Shown: positions 16,906-25,175 of the stretch, piece after piece
How the letters are laid out: each line of letters starts with the position of its first letter
How positions within the stretch are numbered: the stretch's first letter is position 1
Source of the DNA: Comamonadaceae bacterium ALPHA2B
Lineage (GTDB): Bacteria > Pseudomonadota > Gammaproteobacteria > Burkholderiales > Burkholderiaceae_C
Assembly (NCBI GenBank): GCA_005503065.1
Contig: SCOE01000008.1
Coordinates: forward strand, 62,001 to 126,000
Reading direction: 5' to 3'
DNA: 64,000 nt
Position numbers and translations under genes: made by a program
The notes under the pieces: model-generated
The model's database searches: none
What the model was told of the DNA's origin: nothing
Seen by the model: only the letters and a program-made list of their open reading frames with translations

Positions 16906-19900
16906 ATGACCACGCTGCCCTCCAGCCGTCGCGCCCTGGCCACCCTGTATGGGGTCGCGGTACTGTTCGTGCTGATGGTGGTGCTGGCAGCCGGTGCGCT
17001 GTCTGCCGAGATGCGCCACCGCGCCCTCGACAATGCCGGCGGCCAGGTCACCCGCCACGTGGCCGCGGTACAGGCAGCGCTCGATCGCAGCCTGCGCCGC
17101 GCCGATTCGCTGGTGGCGGACATGGCCGCACGGGCCGACGGCGCCAGGCTGCCGCAGTCCGCAGGGCCTGCCGACCACGACGCGATCGGCGCCCTGCTGC
17201 GGCACCAGGTGGGCCAGGACCCCATGGTCCGCCAGTTGTCCTACGTGGACCAGGATCTGCGCATCGTCGCTTCCTCCAACCAGCGGGCGCGTGGCCAACG
17301 CATCGACTTGCCGGCCGACCTTGCGCACCGGCTGCGCCCCCAGCCCGACGCAACGCTTGTGATCAACGCGCCGTCGGATCGCCGCGACGGCGCGTCCGCG
17401 GGAATCCACCTGGTACGGCGGGCCGTTCTCGCCGACGGCCGCGAGCTGCTCGCAGCGGCCGAGATACCGCTCACCGCGCTCACGAAACTGCTGGAGGAGA
17501 GCGCGGACCCGCCGGGCCTCGAAGTCACCCTCGAGACCGCGGACGGCATGCTGCTGGCGGGCGTGCCCGAGCGTGACGGGCGGACGAGCCGGCTGGCGAG
17601 CGTGCCCACCGAGCGCATCAACGCCGACGGCGCGCCACACCTGGCGCCCTCGCGCCTGGGCGGCCATGCGGCCGTGGTCGCGGCGCGGCCGGCATTCCAG
17701 CGTCAGCTCCTGGTGACCGCCAGCCTGCCGCAGGCGGAGGCCCTGGCCGGTTGGGGCCGCGATCGGCTGGCGGTTGCAGCGGGGGCGGCAGGATTCCTCG
17801 CGATGATCCTCGCTGCGGCTGCGTTTTCCCATGTGCAGCTGCGCCGCCAGCGCCGCGATCGCCAGATCATCCTGCAGTCCAAGCTGAATCTGGACCAGGC
17901 CCTCGAATCGATGGTCGACGGCCTGGTCTTGCTCGATTCGCGCGACCGCGTCCTGGCCTGGAACCGGCGTTTCGTCGAACTGTTTCCCTGGGCAGAGCCG
18001 GCCATTGCTCCGCACATGCCGTTCCGCCACCTGATCGAGATGACGCTCGACCACCTGCGCGGCCACGGCCTGGACATCAGCCAGAACGCCTGGCTGGCCG
18101 GCGACCTGCGGCGAACGCGCAGCGTCCAGGACGAACAGGAACTGGCCCTGCCGGGTGGACGCAGCATCCTGGCCGTCAAGAGCCCGATGCCGGACGGAGG
18201 CATCGTCTGCGTCTTCCGAGACACCACGGAGCGGCGCCAGCACATCGCGGATGTCGTCAAGGGCAAGGCCCAGTTGCAGGCCACGCTCGACGCGTTGCCC
18301 GACCAGCTGCTCGAGGTGGGCCTGGACGGCCGGTGCTTCGACTTCCACTGCCCGCGCGGCGTGACCTCGGGCCTGCTGGTCGACCAGCCCGTGGGGCTCA
18401 CGCTTGCGGAAGTGCTGCCGCCCGACGGCAACACCGAAGTGATGGCTGCACTGCGCGAAGCCTACGTCGCGGGCCGCTGCACCGGGCGCCAGTTCGAACG
18501 CCGCGCGTCGCAGGGCACGAGCTGGTTCGAGGCGTCCGTCTCGCGCAAGCCGGTGGGAGAAGGCGCGGACGCCCGCTTCATCGTCATCCTTCGCAACATC
18601 ACCGAGACCAAGACTGCCACGCAGGAGATCGAGCATCTGGCGTTCTACGACACGCTCACCGGCCTGCCGAACCGGCGCCTCCTGCTGCACCGGCTGCAAG
18701 GCTGCGTCGACAACAACGCCCGGCACAACCGGCAGGGTGCCCTGCTGTTCCTGGACATCGACGACTTCAAGCGGCTGAACGACGCCCATGGCCAGGCGGT
18801 GGGCGACGACATGCTGCGGCAGGTCGCCGCCCGCCTGCAGGGCGTGCTGCGCGAAGGCGGCATGCTCGCGCGTCTGGCCGGGGACGAATTCGTGCTGATG
18901 CTCGAGAACCTGAGCCAGGACCACGCGCTGGCGATGGTCCAGGCCCGTGCGCTCGCGGACAACGCGCTGGCCCAGATGGCCGAGCCCTTCCGGCTCGCAC
19001 GCATCGAATACCACAGCACATGCAGCATTGGCGTGTGCGTGTTCGACGGCAGCCGGCGCTCGATCGAGGACCTGCTCAAGCAGGCCGACATCGCCATGTA
19101 CTACGCCAAGCTGGGCGGCGGCCACGCGGTCCGGGTCTTCGAGCCGGCCATGAAGACGACCGTGACCGCGCGCGCAGCCCTGGACAGCGAACTGCATGTG
19201 GCGCTGAAGAAGCGGCAATTCGTGCTGCACTACCAGCCACAGGTGAACCACCTCGGGCGCGTGGTCGGTGCCGAGGCGCTCATCCGCTGGAACCATCCGA
19301 TGCGCGGCATGGTGCCTCCTGCCGGCTTCATCGAGCCGGCCGAACAGACCGGCCTGATCGTGCCGATCGGCCTGTGGGCCCTCGAGGAGGCTTGCGGCCA
19401 GCTCGAGCGCTGGGGCCACGATGCGCGTTATGCGCACCTGACGATGTCGGTGAACGTGAGCGCCCGGCAGTTCCGCAAGGACGACTTCGCCGAGGAGGTC
19501 CGGCAGGTGCTCATACGCACGGGGTGCCAGCCCTCGCACCTGAAACTAGAATTGACCGAAAGCCTGCTGCACGACCAAGTGACCGAGACCATCAGCAAGA
19601 TGAAGTCGCTCGCCGCCATTGGCATCCGCTTCTCGATGGACGATTTCGGCACCGGTTTCTCGTCGCTGTCGTACATGGCGCAGCTGCCGCTGCACCAGCT
19701 GAAGGTCGACAAGTTCTTCGTGCAGGGCATCGGCCAGAGCCCCAAGATCGAACTGATCGTCCAGACCATCCTGGGCATGGCCGCCAACCTCGACCTCGAA
19801 GTGGTTGCCGAAGGCGTGGAAACCGAAGCGCAGCTGGCCTTCCTGCAGGCCCACGGCTGCAAGGTCAGCCAGGGCTACTATTTCGGCCGGCCGGAGGCGC

Positions 19901-19956
19901 TGTCCGAGTTCGAGCACCGTCTCAGGGAGCTGACCCCGGGGGTCGCGCGTGGCTGA
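16906..19956 (+). CDS. membrane PAS-GGDEF-EAL cyclic-di-GMP signalling protein
   Basis: A 1016-residue protein. Membrane helix 1 is at about 14-34 and helix 2 at about 286-306, with a periplasmic CACHE-like sensor between them. Two PAS domains follow (about 330-430 and 455-565), then GGDEF (about 577-740) and EAL (about 758-1005). The GGDEF signature is AGDEF at 658-662, a variant compatible with activity. No RxxD inhibitory site precedes it. The EAL domain has EALIRW (from residue 790), ELTES, DDFGTGFSSL and VAEGVET, so it is probably a working phosphodiesterase. The ATG at 16906 follows GGAG and lies downstream of the sigma-28 promoter. The last 8 bases overlap the next gene. Confidence 0.88.
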   Translation: MTTLPSSRRALATLYGVAVLFVLMVVLAAGALSAEMRHRALDNAGGQVTRHVAAVQAALDRSLRRADSLVADMAARADGARLPQSAGPADHDAIGALLRHQVGQDPMVRQLSYVDQDLRIVASSNQRARGQRIDLPADLAHRLRPQPDATLVINAPSDRRDGASAGIHLVRRAVLADGRELLAAAEIPLTALTKLLEESADPPGLEVTLETADGMLLAGVPERDGRTSRLASVPTERINADGAPHLAPSRLGGHAAVVAARPAFQRQLLVTASLPQAEALAGWGRDRLAVAAGAAGFLAMILAAAAFSHVQLRRQRRDRQIILQSKLNLDQALESMVDGLVLLDSRDRVLAWNRRFVELFPWAEPAIAPHMPFRHLIEMTLDHLRGHGLDISQNAWLAGDLRRTRSVQDEQELALPGGRSILAVKSPMPDGGIVCVFRDTTERRQHIADVVKGKAQLQATLDALPDQLLEVGLDGRCFDFHCPRGVTSGLLVDQPVGLTLAEVLPPDGNTEVMAALREAYVAGRCTGRQFERRASQGTSWFEASVSRKPVGEGADARFIVILRNITETKTATQEIEHLAFYDTLTGLPNRRLLLHRLQGCVDNNARHNRQGALLFLDIDDFKRLNDAHGQAVGDDMLRQVAARLQGVLREGGMLARLAGDEFVLMLENLSQDHALAMVQARALADNALAQMAEPFRLARIEYHSTCSIGVCVFDGSRRSIEDLLKQADIAMYYAKLGGGHAVRVFEPAMKTTVTARAALDSELHVALKKRQFVLHYQPQVNHLGRVVGAEALIRWNHPMRGMVPPAGFIEPAEQTGLIVPIGLWALEEACGQLERWGHDARYAHLTMSVNVSARQFRKDDFAEEVRQVLIRTGCQPSHLKLELTESLLHDQVTETISKMKSLAAIGIRFSMDDFGTGFSSLSYMAQLPLHQLKVDKFFVQGIGQSPKIELIVQTILGMAANLDLEVVAEGVETEAQLAFLQAHGCKVSQGYYFGRPEALSEFEHRLRELTPGVARG

Positions 19957-21748
19957 GCCTGGAGACGCCCCGGTCGACGGCCAGGGCGCCCTGTCCACGC
20001 TGTCGGTCATGGCACAGATGCTCGACGGCCTGTCGGTGGCGCTGTGCGCCTTCGATGCGCAGGATCGCACCCTGCTGTGGAACCGCAGCTTCGTCAGGTA
20101 CTTTCCCGAGCACGCCCGCCACGTGCATGTGGGCGAACCGTATGCCGACAACCTGCGGCGCTTCTACCGCGAACGACTCGACCCGAGCGAACAGCCTGCC
20201 CTGGAACGCTACGTCCGGGCCGGCATCGAGCGCCACCGGACGCAGCAGGCCCCCTTCTCGTTCGAGCACCGTGGCCGGCATCTGACCGTGTCGTCCCTGA
20301 GCCTGCCCGACGGCACGCGCGTACGCATGTGGCGCGAAGACGTGCCGCCGCTGCCAGTACCCGCCGACCGGGCCGAAGGCGCGATCCCCGCGGCCGCGCT
20401 GGCGCCCATGGAGGCTTCGCTGCTCGACCATGTGGCCGACGGCGTCAGCGTCATCGACGCCAGCACCACCATCGTCTGGACCAACGAGGCGTTCCTGGCC
20501 ATGTACGGCTTCGAAAGCCGCGAGGACGCCCTGGGCCTGACCTTCGCGGCGGCCTTCGCGCACACCTGGCAGACGGAGGGCCAGCCGACGCAGGCAGCGC
20601 GCCTGCATGACGGGCTGAGCGTGCTGCGCGACCAGTTGCGCTTTCCCGGTGCGGCCTTCGAGCTCGCGCTGCCGGGCGACCGCTGGAGCCGCGTGATCGC
20701 CAGGGTCGGTCCGCAGGGCAAGCATTTCCTCGTGCATGTCGATATCACCCTGCTCAAGCGGCAGCAGCACGAACTGCTGGCCGCCGAAGCGCGGGCCAGG
20801 GAGAGCGAGGCCCAGCTGAACCGGAAATCGAGCATGCTGGAGCTCACGCTGGAGCGCATGGACCAGGGCCTGATGATGGTGAGCGCCGACCATGTCGTCG
20901 AGCTGTGCAACCGACGCGCCATGGAACTGCTCGACCTGCCAGAGGCCCTGATGGCATCGCGCCCGAGCTTCCAGCGCGTGCTGCAGTACCAGCTCGACCG
21001 CCGCGAGTTCGACCGCGCCGATCCGGCGGTCATGGGATTCATCAGCGCCGGGGGCATCCTGGCCCGGCCGCACAGCTACGAGCGCGAGCGCCCCGATGGC
21101 CGGGTCATCGAGATCCGAAGCGTACCGCTCGATGGCGGCGGCCTCGTGCGCACCTACACCGACATTTCCGAACGACGGGAGCAGGAGCGGCGCATCCGGT
21201 TCCTGGCGCGCCACGATGGGCTGACGGGCCTGATCAACCGCGAGGTCTTTCTCGAGCAGCTCGGCGAGGCCATGGAAGCGGCCAACGCCATCGCCGGCGG
21301 ACCCAGCGTCTGCTTCCTCGACCTCGACCGCTTCAAGAGCATCAACGACTGCCACGGTCACGCCGTCGGCGACCAGGTCCTGATCGAGGCGGCGTCGCGC
21401 ATGACTTCCGTGGTCCGCGACCGCGGCGTGGTGGCGCGACTGGGCGGCGACGAATTCGGCGTCCTGCTTGGCGCGACGGTCAACGCGCGGGCCGTGGCAC
21501 AGCAACTCTTCGAGGCCTTCCGCGCCACGGGCTGGCAGCATGCGGGCACGGTTCACGACATGGCGGTGTCGATCGGGGTCGCCACCTTCCCGAACGGCGG
21601 CAGCGACGCCCATTCGCTGTTGCGCTCCGCCGATGCCGCGATGTACCTGGCCAAGGCCACCGGCGACGGACTCGGTGGCGTGCGCGTGTTCGGGGCCAGC
21701 GCGGCCTCGGCACTCACGATGGAGCTGCTACCGCAGGCCCTCCCCTGA
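19949..21748 (+). CDS. PAS-PAS-PAS-GGDEF diguanylate cyclase, soluble
   Basis: A 599-residue cytoplasmic protein starting at a GTG that overlaps the preceding gene by 8 bases. A first PAS_7-type domain (MLDGLSVALCAFDAQDRTLLWNRSFVRYF) is followed by a second (HVADGVSVIDASTTIVWTNEAFLAMYG). A coiled-coil LLAAEARARESEAQLNRKSSMLELT leads to a third (RMDQGLMMVSADHVVELCNRRAMELL). The GGDEF domain covers about 415-590 with GGDEF at 499-503. The RxxD position reads RDRG, so the product-inhibition site is missing. It would make cyclic-di-GMP without feedback inhibition. Partner of the preceding bifunctional protein in one operon. Confidence 0.87.
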   Translation: MAEPGDAPVDGQGALSTLSVMAQMLDGLSVALCAFDAQDRTLLWNRSFVRYFPEHARHVHVGEPYADNLRRFYRERLDPSEQPALERYVRAGIERHRTQQAPFSFEHRGRHLTVSSLSLPDGTRVRMWREDVPPLPVPADRAEGAIPAAALAPMEASLLDHVADGVSVIDASTTIVWTNEAFLAMYGFESREDALGLTFAAAFAHTWQTEGQPTQAARLHDGLSVLRDQLRFPGAAFELALPGDRWSRVIARVGPQGKHFLVHVDITLLKRQQHELLAAEARARESEAQLNRKSSMLELTLERMDQGLMMVSADHVVELCNRRAMELLDLPEALMASRPSFQRVLQYQLDRREFDRADPAVMGFISAGGILARPHSYERERPDGRVIEIRSVPLDGGGLVRTYTDISERREQERRIRFLARHDGLTGLINREVFLEQLGEAMEAANAIAGGPSVCFLDLDRFKSINDCHGHAVGDQVLIEAASRMTSVVRDRGVVARLGGDEFGVLLGATVNARAVAQQLFEAFRATGWQHAGTVHDMAVSIGVATFPNGGSDAHSLLRSADAAMYLAKATGDGLGGVRVFGASAASALTMELLPQALP

Positions 21749-21750
21749 GC

Positions 21751-21766
21751 GCGCCCCGCGGGGCGC
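21751..21766. terminator. perfect 16-base GC palindrome after the diguanylate cyclase gene
   Basis: GCGCCCCG/CGGGGCGC is a perfect palindrome starting 3 bases after the TGA. It could form a cruciform or a hairpin ending the operon. No T-run follows, so intrinsic termination is uncertain. Confidence 0.4.
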
Positions 21767-22060
21767 CTGACTCGAAGACGGTTGGGCGGCCCTCCGGGCG
21801 TTGCCCGTGCGATGAGGTCCGACGCCACCACGACACGGCCCAGGACGTGGGTGCAAACCAACATCCAGGAGCGCCGGGCTCGGCAAATCTGACATTTGTT
21901 AATTATCATTATCCGAAATACACATTTCTTGCGGCGCTGGCCCCCGCTGGCGCGATCCCGGCGAAATCAACGTGCCATCCCGTCCGTCCAGCCGAGCATT
22001 TCCTGCCCCCCGTCCGAGCCGGACCGCCCCGCGCACTCGCGCAATCGCAAGGGGCGCCCC
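21767..22060 (+). other. intergenic region with an A+T-rich segment upstream of the response regulator
   Basis: About 290 bases without a credible gene. Bases around 21888-21932 are strikingly A+T-rich for this genome (TTGTTAATTATCATTATCC) and probably hold the promoter of the response regulator. I see no sigma-28 element. A purine-rich AAGGGGCG ribosome site precedes the ATG at 22061. Confidence 0.45.
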
Positions 22061-22693
22061 ATGATCCATGTCATCACCTGCGACGCGCACGGCATCGTGC
22101 GACGGGGCATCCGGGATGTGCTGTCCGAAGCGGTGGACATCCGCGTGACGGGCGAAGCCAGCGACGCCGCCGAACTCAAGGATGTCCTACGCTCCACGCC
22201 CTGCGACGTTCTGATCCTCGAGCTGGCGCTGCCGGGACGCGGCGGCCTGGACCTGTTGTCCGGCCTGGCGGACAGCGCTGCCCAGGTGAAGGTGCTGGTC
22301 TTCTCGATGCACCCGGAACGCGACTATGCGATCCGCTGCCTGCGCGCGGGCGCGTACGGGTTCCTGAGCAAGACGAGCGACCCGCGGCGGCTGATCGCCG
22401 CCGTGCGCTCGGTCGCCCGGGGCCAGAAACATGTCACGCGCGAGTTGGCCCAGGTGCTGGCCGACAACATTGCCAAGCCCGCCTCGGACGAAGCGCCGCA
22501 CCACGCCCTGTCGGACCGCGAGATGCAGACGCTCGTGCGCATCGCGTCCGGCAAGCGCCTGTCCGAGATCGCCGACGAATTCATGCTCAGTCCGAAGACG
22601 GTGAGCGTGTATCGCACGCGCGTCAGGGAAAAGCTCAATCTCCCGACCAACGCGGCGCTGACCGCCTACGCCATCCGCAACCACCTCGTTTGA
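22061..22693 (+). CDS. NarL/FixJ-type response regulator with Glu at the phosphoacceptor position
   Basis: A 210-residue protein with a receiver domain (1-120) and a LuxR-type helix-turn-helix (about 147-205: LSDREMQTLVRIASGK, then EIADEFMLSPKTVSVYRTRVREKL). The receiver keeps the conserved Lys (GFLSKTSDP). Where NarL proteins have an Asp in D-V-V-L-L-D-x-x-M-P-G it reads DVLILELALPG, with E54. The acidic pocket is reduced to CDAH (D8). Phosphorylation at Asp is therefore not possible, and Glu may mimic the phosphorylated state. No histidine kinase is adjacent. It ends 4 bases from the convergent fliR stop. Targets unknown. Confidence 0.85.
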   Translation: MIHVITCDAHGIVRRGIRDVLSEAVDIRVTGEASDAAELKDVLRSTPCDVLILELALPGRGGLDLLSGLADSAAQVKVLVFSMHPERDYAIRCLRAGAYGFLSKTSDPRRLIAAVRSVARGQKHVTRELAQVLADNIAKPASDEAPHHALSDREMQTLVRIASGKRLSEIADEFMLSPKTVSVYRTRVREKLNLPTNAALTAYAIRNHLV

Positions 22694-22697
22694 GGGG

Positions 22698-23468
22698 TCA
22701 GCGCGATCCGGTGAACAGGCCGAGCAGCCGCTCCATCAGGGCGAGCAGCGGCTGCTCCATCATCGGCAGCACCAGCGCCATGCCCGCCAGACCGCTGGTC
22801 AGCGTGACCGGGAAGCCGATGGCGTAGATGTTCATCTGCGGCGCCACCCGCGAGATGACCCCCATCACGAGGTTGACGAACAGCAGCAGCGCGATCATTG
22901 GCAACGCGACCCACAGCGCACTGGCGAACAGTTCCGCGCCCAGTTCGTGCAGCCGCAAGCGCGCAAAGGCATCGAGTACACCGGTGCCGACCGGGAAGAC
23001 CTCGAAGCTCTTGATGACGGCCATCAGCACCGTCAGGTGGCCGTTGATCACGATGAAGACGAGCATCGCGACATTTCCGAAGAAGCGGGAGACGGCGCTG
23101 GCCTGGGCATTGCTGATCGGATCGAAGAACGACGCGAAGTTCAGTCCCATCTGCAGCCCGACCAGTTCGCCTGCGAACTCGACGGCGGCGAAGACCAGGC
23201 GTGCCGTGAAGCCGAGCGCCAGGCCGATGGCCACCTGCTGCACCAGCGCACCCAGGGCTAGCGCGTCGTCGAACGCAATGACGGGCTGGGCACCAAGCGT
23301 CGCCTGCGCTCCGAGCGCGATCACGGCCGCCAGGCCGACGCGCGCGCGCACCGGGATGGCCCGCGAAGAGAACACCGGGGCGGCGGTGAACAGCCCGAGC
23401 ACCCGCAGGAACGGCCAGAGCCAGGGTGTGACCCACGCAGCCAGTTGCGCTTCGTCGAAGGTCAACAC
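22698..23468 (-). CDS. fliR: flagellar type III export protein FliR
   Basis: A 256-residue integral membrane export-gate protein with about six helices. The N-terminus is VLTFDEAQLAAWVTPWLWPFLRVLGLFTAAPVFSS, the expected FliR start, so I chose the GTG at 23468. An in-frame ATG at 23552 would overlap fliQ by 70 bases and lacks the family N-terminus. The conserved ARVGLAAVIAL and GLQMGLNFASFFDP blocks are present. It ends the fliLMNOPQR cluster. Confidence 0.9.
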   Translation of the reverse strand: MLTFDEAQLAAWVTPWLWPFLRVLGLFTAAPVFSSRAIPVRARVGLAAVIALGAQATLGAQPVIAFDDALALGALVQQVAIGLALGFTARLVFAAVEFAGELVGLQMGLNFASFFDPISNAQASAVSRFFGNVAMLVFIVINGHLTVLMAVIKSFEVFPVGTGVLDAFARLRLHELGAELFASALWVALPMIALLLFVNLVMGVISRVAPQMNIYAIGFPVTLTSGLAGMALVLPMMEQPLLALMERLLGLFTGSR

Positions 23469-23482
23469 GTCGCGGGCCGGGA

Positions 23483-23752
23483 CTAGGAAACCATCCGCGG
23501 GATCGACTCGATCATGCGACGCAGGTAGTCCACCAGCGTGGACAGCATCCACGGCCCGGCGATCGCGAAGACCACCACGGCCGCGATCAATTTGGGCACG
23601 AAGGCCAGCGTCGCCTCGTTGATCTGGGTGACCGCCTGGAAGATGCTCACGGCCAGCCCGACGACCAGCACCGCCAGCAGCACCGGCAGGGACACCATCA
23701 GCAGCATGACCAGGGCGTCGCGCCCCATGGAAAGAACAGTCTGCGCGTCCAT
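23483..23752 (-). CDS. fliQ: flagellar type III export protein FliQ
   Basis: An 89-residue protein, standard length, with two membrane hairpin helices (DALVMLLMVSLPVLLAVLVVGLAVSIFQAVTQI and FVPKLIAAVVVFAIAGPWML). The V-S-I-F-Q-A-x-T-Q-I-N-E motif between them is diagnostic. It belongs to the FliPQR export gate and lies between fliP (7-base gap) and fliR. Confidence 0.96.
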   Translation of the reverse strand: MDAQTVLSMGRDALVMLLMVSLPVLLAVLVVGLAVSIFQAVTQINEATLAFVPKLIAAVVVFAIAGPWMLSTLVDYLRRMIESIPRMVS

Positions 23753-23759
23753 CCTGCCC

Positions 23760-24521
23760 TCAGGTGACGAAGCTGGCGGCCAGGGAGCCGAGCAGCAGAT
23801 TCCACCCGTCGGCCAGCACGAACAGCATCAGCTTGAACGGCAGCGCGACGAGCACGGGTGACAGCATCATCATGCCCAGCGACATCAGCACGCTGGACAC
23901 CACGATATCGATCACCAGGAAGGGAATGAAGATCATGAAGCCGATCTGGAAGGCCGACTTGAGCTCGCTGGTGGCGAAGGCCGGAATGAGCACGCGCAGC
24001 GGCGCGGTCTCGGCGGTGACGTCCGTGGGCAGCTTGGCCAGCCTGGCGAACAGCGCGAAGTCGGACTGGCGCGTCTGCTTGAGCATGAATTCGCGCATCG
24101 GCGCCTCGGCCCGCTGCGCCGCCGCCTCGAAACTCAGCGACCCGTTGCTGTACGGCACGTAGGCGTCCTGGTAGACGCGGTCGAGCGTCGGCCCCATGAC
24201 GAACAGCGTGAGGAACAGCGAGAGGCCGACGATGACCTGGTTGGGCGGCGCGGACTGCGTGCCCAGCGCCTGGCGCAGCAGCGACAGCACGATGACGATC
24301 CGCGTGAATCCGGTCATCATCAGCAGGATGGCCGGCAGGAAAGAGAGCGCGGTGAAGAAGAGAAGCGTCTGCACCGGCACCGAGTAGCTCGTGCCGCCGG
24401 GCGTGGAGCCGATCACCAGCGGCAGTTGCCCGGGTGCGGCCTGGGCCCAGGCAGGCGCGCCGGCCACGAGGGCGACACCGGCAACGGCCAGGGCGAGGAT
24501 TCGTCGATCAGGCCTGGACAT
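23760..24521 (-). CDS. fliP: flagellar type III export protein FliP
   Basis: A 253-residue export-gate protein with a cleavable-type N-terminal signal ([19 protein letters not shown]). Membrane segments follow: [44 protein letters not shown] is the FliP signature. The C-terminal half includes [28 protein letters not shown]. It overlaps fliO by 14 bases, so translation is coupled. Confidence 0.96.
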   Translation of the reverse strand: MSRPDRRILALAVAGVALVAGAPAWAQAAPGQLPLVIGSTPGGTSYSVPVQTLLFFTALSFLPAILLMMTGFTRIVIVLSLLRQALGTQSAPPNQVIVGLSLFLTLFVMGPTLDRVYQDAYVPYSNGSLSFEAAAQRAEAPMREFMLKQTRQSDFALFARLAKLPTDVTAETAPLRVLIPAFATSELKSAFQIGFMIFIPFLVIDIVVSSVLMSLGMMMLSPVLVALPFKLMLFVLADGWNLLLGSLAASFVT

Positions 24522-24789
24522 GCTCGCCCGCCGGTGCCGCCACGCTGTGCAGCATGCTGATCGATTGCGCGGTCACACCCACGACCAGCCAGCAGCGCGC
24601 GCCCTCCGGGCCGACCTCGACGGTCATGATGCGCTGCTGCGGCCCCACGGCCAGCGCGGACACCAGCCGGCAGGCCGGTCCCGACGGACCCAGCGGGAGG
24701 GCCCTCTTCTGCTGCAGGCGCCGGATGACCAGCGGTGCCGCCGCAATCAGGCAGACGAAGAGAACGATGGTCAGGAGACTCTGGGTCAT
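24508..24789 (-). CDS. fliO: flagellar biosynthetic protein FliO
   Basis: A 93-residue membrane protein with one N-terminal helix ([23 protein letters not shown]) and a short cytoplasmic domain. The domain contains [32 protein letters not shown], the usual FliO pattern. FliO assists FliP assembly. It sits between fliN and fliP, as in other proteobacteria. Confidence 0.9.
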   Translation of the reverse strand: MTQSLLTIVLFVCLIAAAPLVIRRLQQKRALPLGPSGPACRLVSALAVGPQQRIMTVEVGPEGARCWLVVGVTAQSISMLHSVAAPAGEHVQA

Positions 24790-24809
24790 GGCAGGCCGTC
24801 GAGGGCGCC

Positions 24810-25175
24810 TCAGCTCGCGCCGTTCATGCGCCGCAGCCGCTCCGAGGGCGTCACGACGTCGGTCAAGCGGATGCCGAAGCGGTTGTTGACCATGACCACT
24901 TCGCCCCGGGCCACCAGGTAGCCGTTGACCAGCACGTCCATCGGCTCGCCTGCAAGCGAGTCCAGCTCGATCACCGAGCCCTGCGCGAGCTGCAGCACGT
25001 GCTTGATCGGCACCTTCTTGCGGCCGAGCTCGACCGACAGCTGCACCGGAATGTCGAGCACCCGGCCGATGTCCTGCACGGCCGCGGCCGCGCCGGCGTC
25101 GGCGGCAGCCACGTCCTCCAGGGGTTGCGCCCAGGCAGCCTGTTCGGGCTGCAGTGCGGATGAGTCAGTGGACAT
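24810..25175 (-). CDS. fliN: flagellar motor switch protein FliN
   Basis: A 121-residue C-ring protein. A poorly conserved alanine-rich N-terminus precedes the SpoA domain: LDIPVQLSVELGRKKVPIKHVLQLAQGSVIELDSLAGEPMDVLVNGYLVARGEVVMVNNRFGIRLTDVV. It assembles with FliM and FliG at the motor base. The ATG at 25175 has GGAG 6 bases upstream inside fliM and is preferred over the ATG at 25187. It overlaps the fliM end by 11 bases. Confidence 0.94.
   Translation of the reverse strand: MSTDSSALQPEQAAWAQPLEDVAAADAGAAAAVQDIGRVLDIPVQLSVELGRKKVPIKHVLQLAQGSVIELDSLAGEPMDVLVNGYLVARGEVVMVNNRFGIRLTDVVTPSERLRRMNGAS

Noticed and set aside
15565-19539. 1324-codon minus-strand open frame
   Set aside because: It lies opposite a Bug gene and a GGDEF-EAL gene that match known families. 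The translation is His/Gln/Arg/Ala-rich, as expected from antisense of high-GC codons.
22698-23552. FliR start at ATG 23552
   Set aside because: This would overlap fliQ by 70 bases and add 28 residues without family similarity. The GTG at 23468 gives the usual FliR N-terminus.
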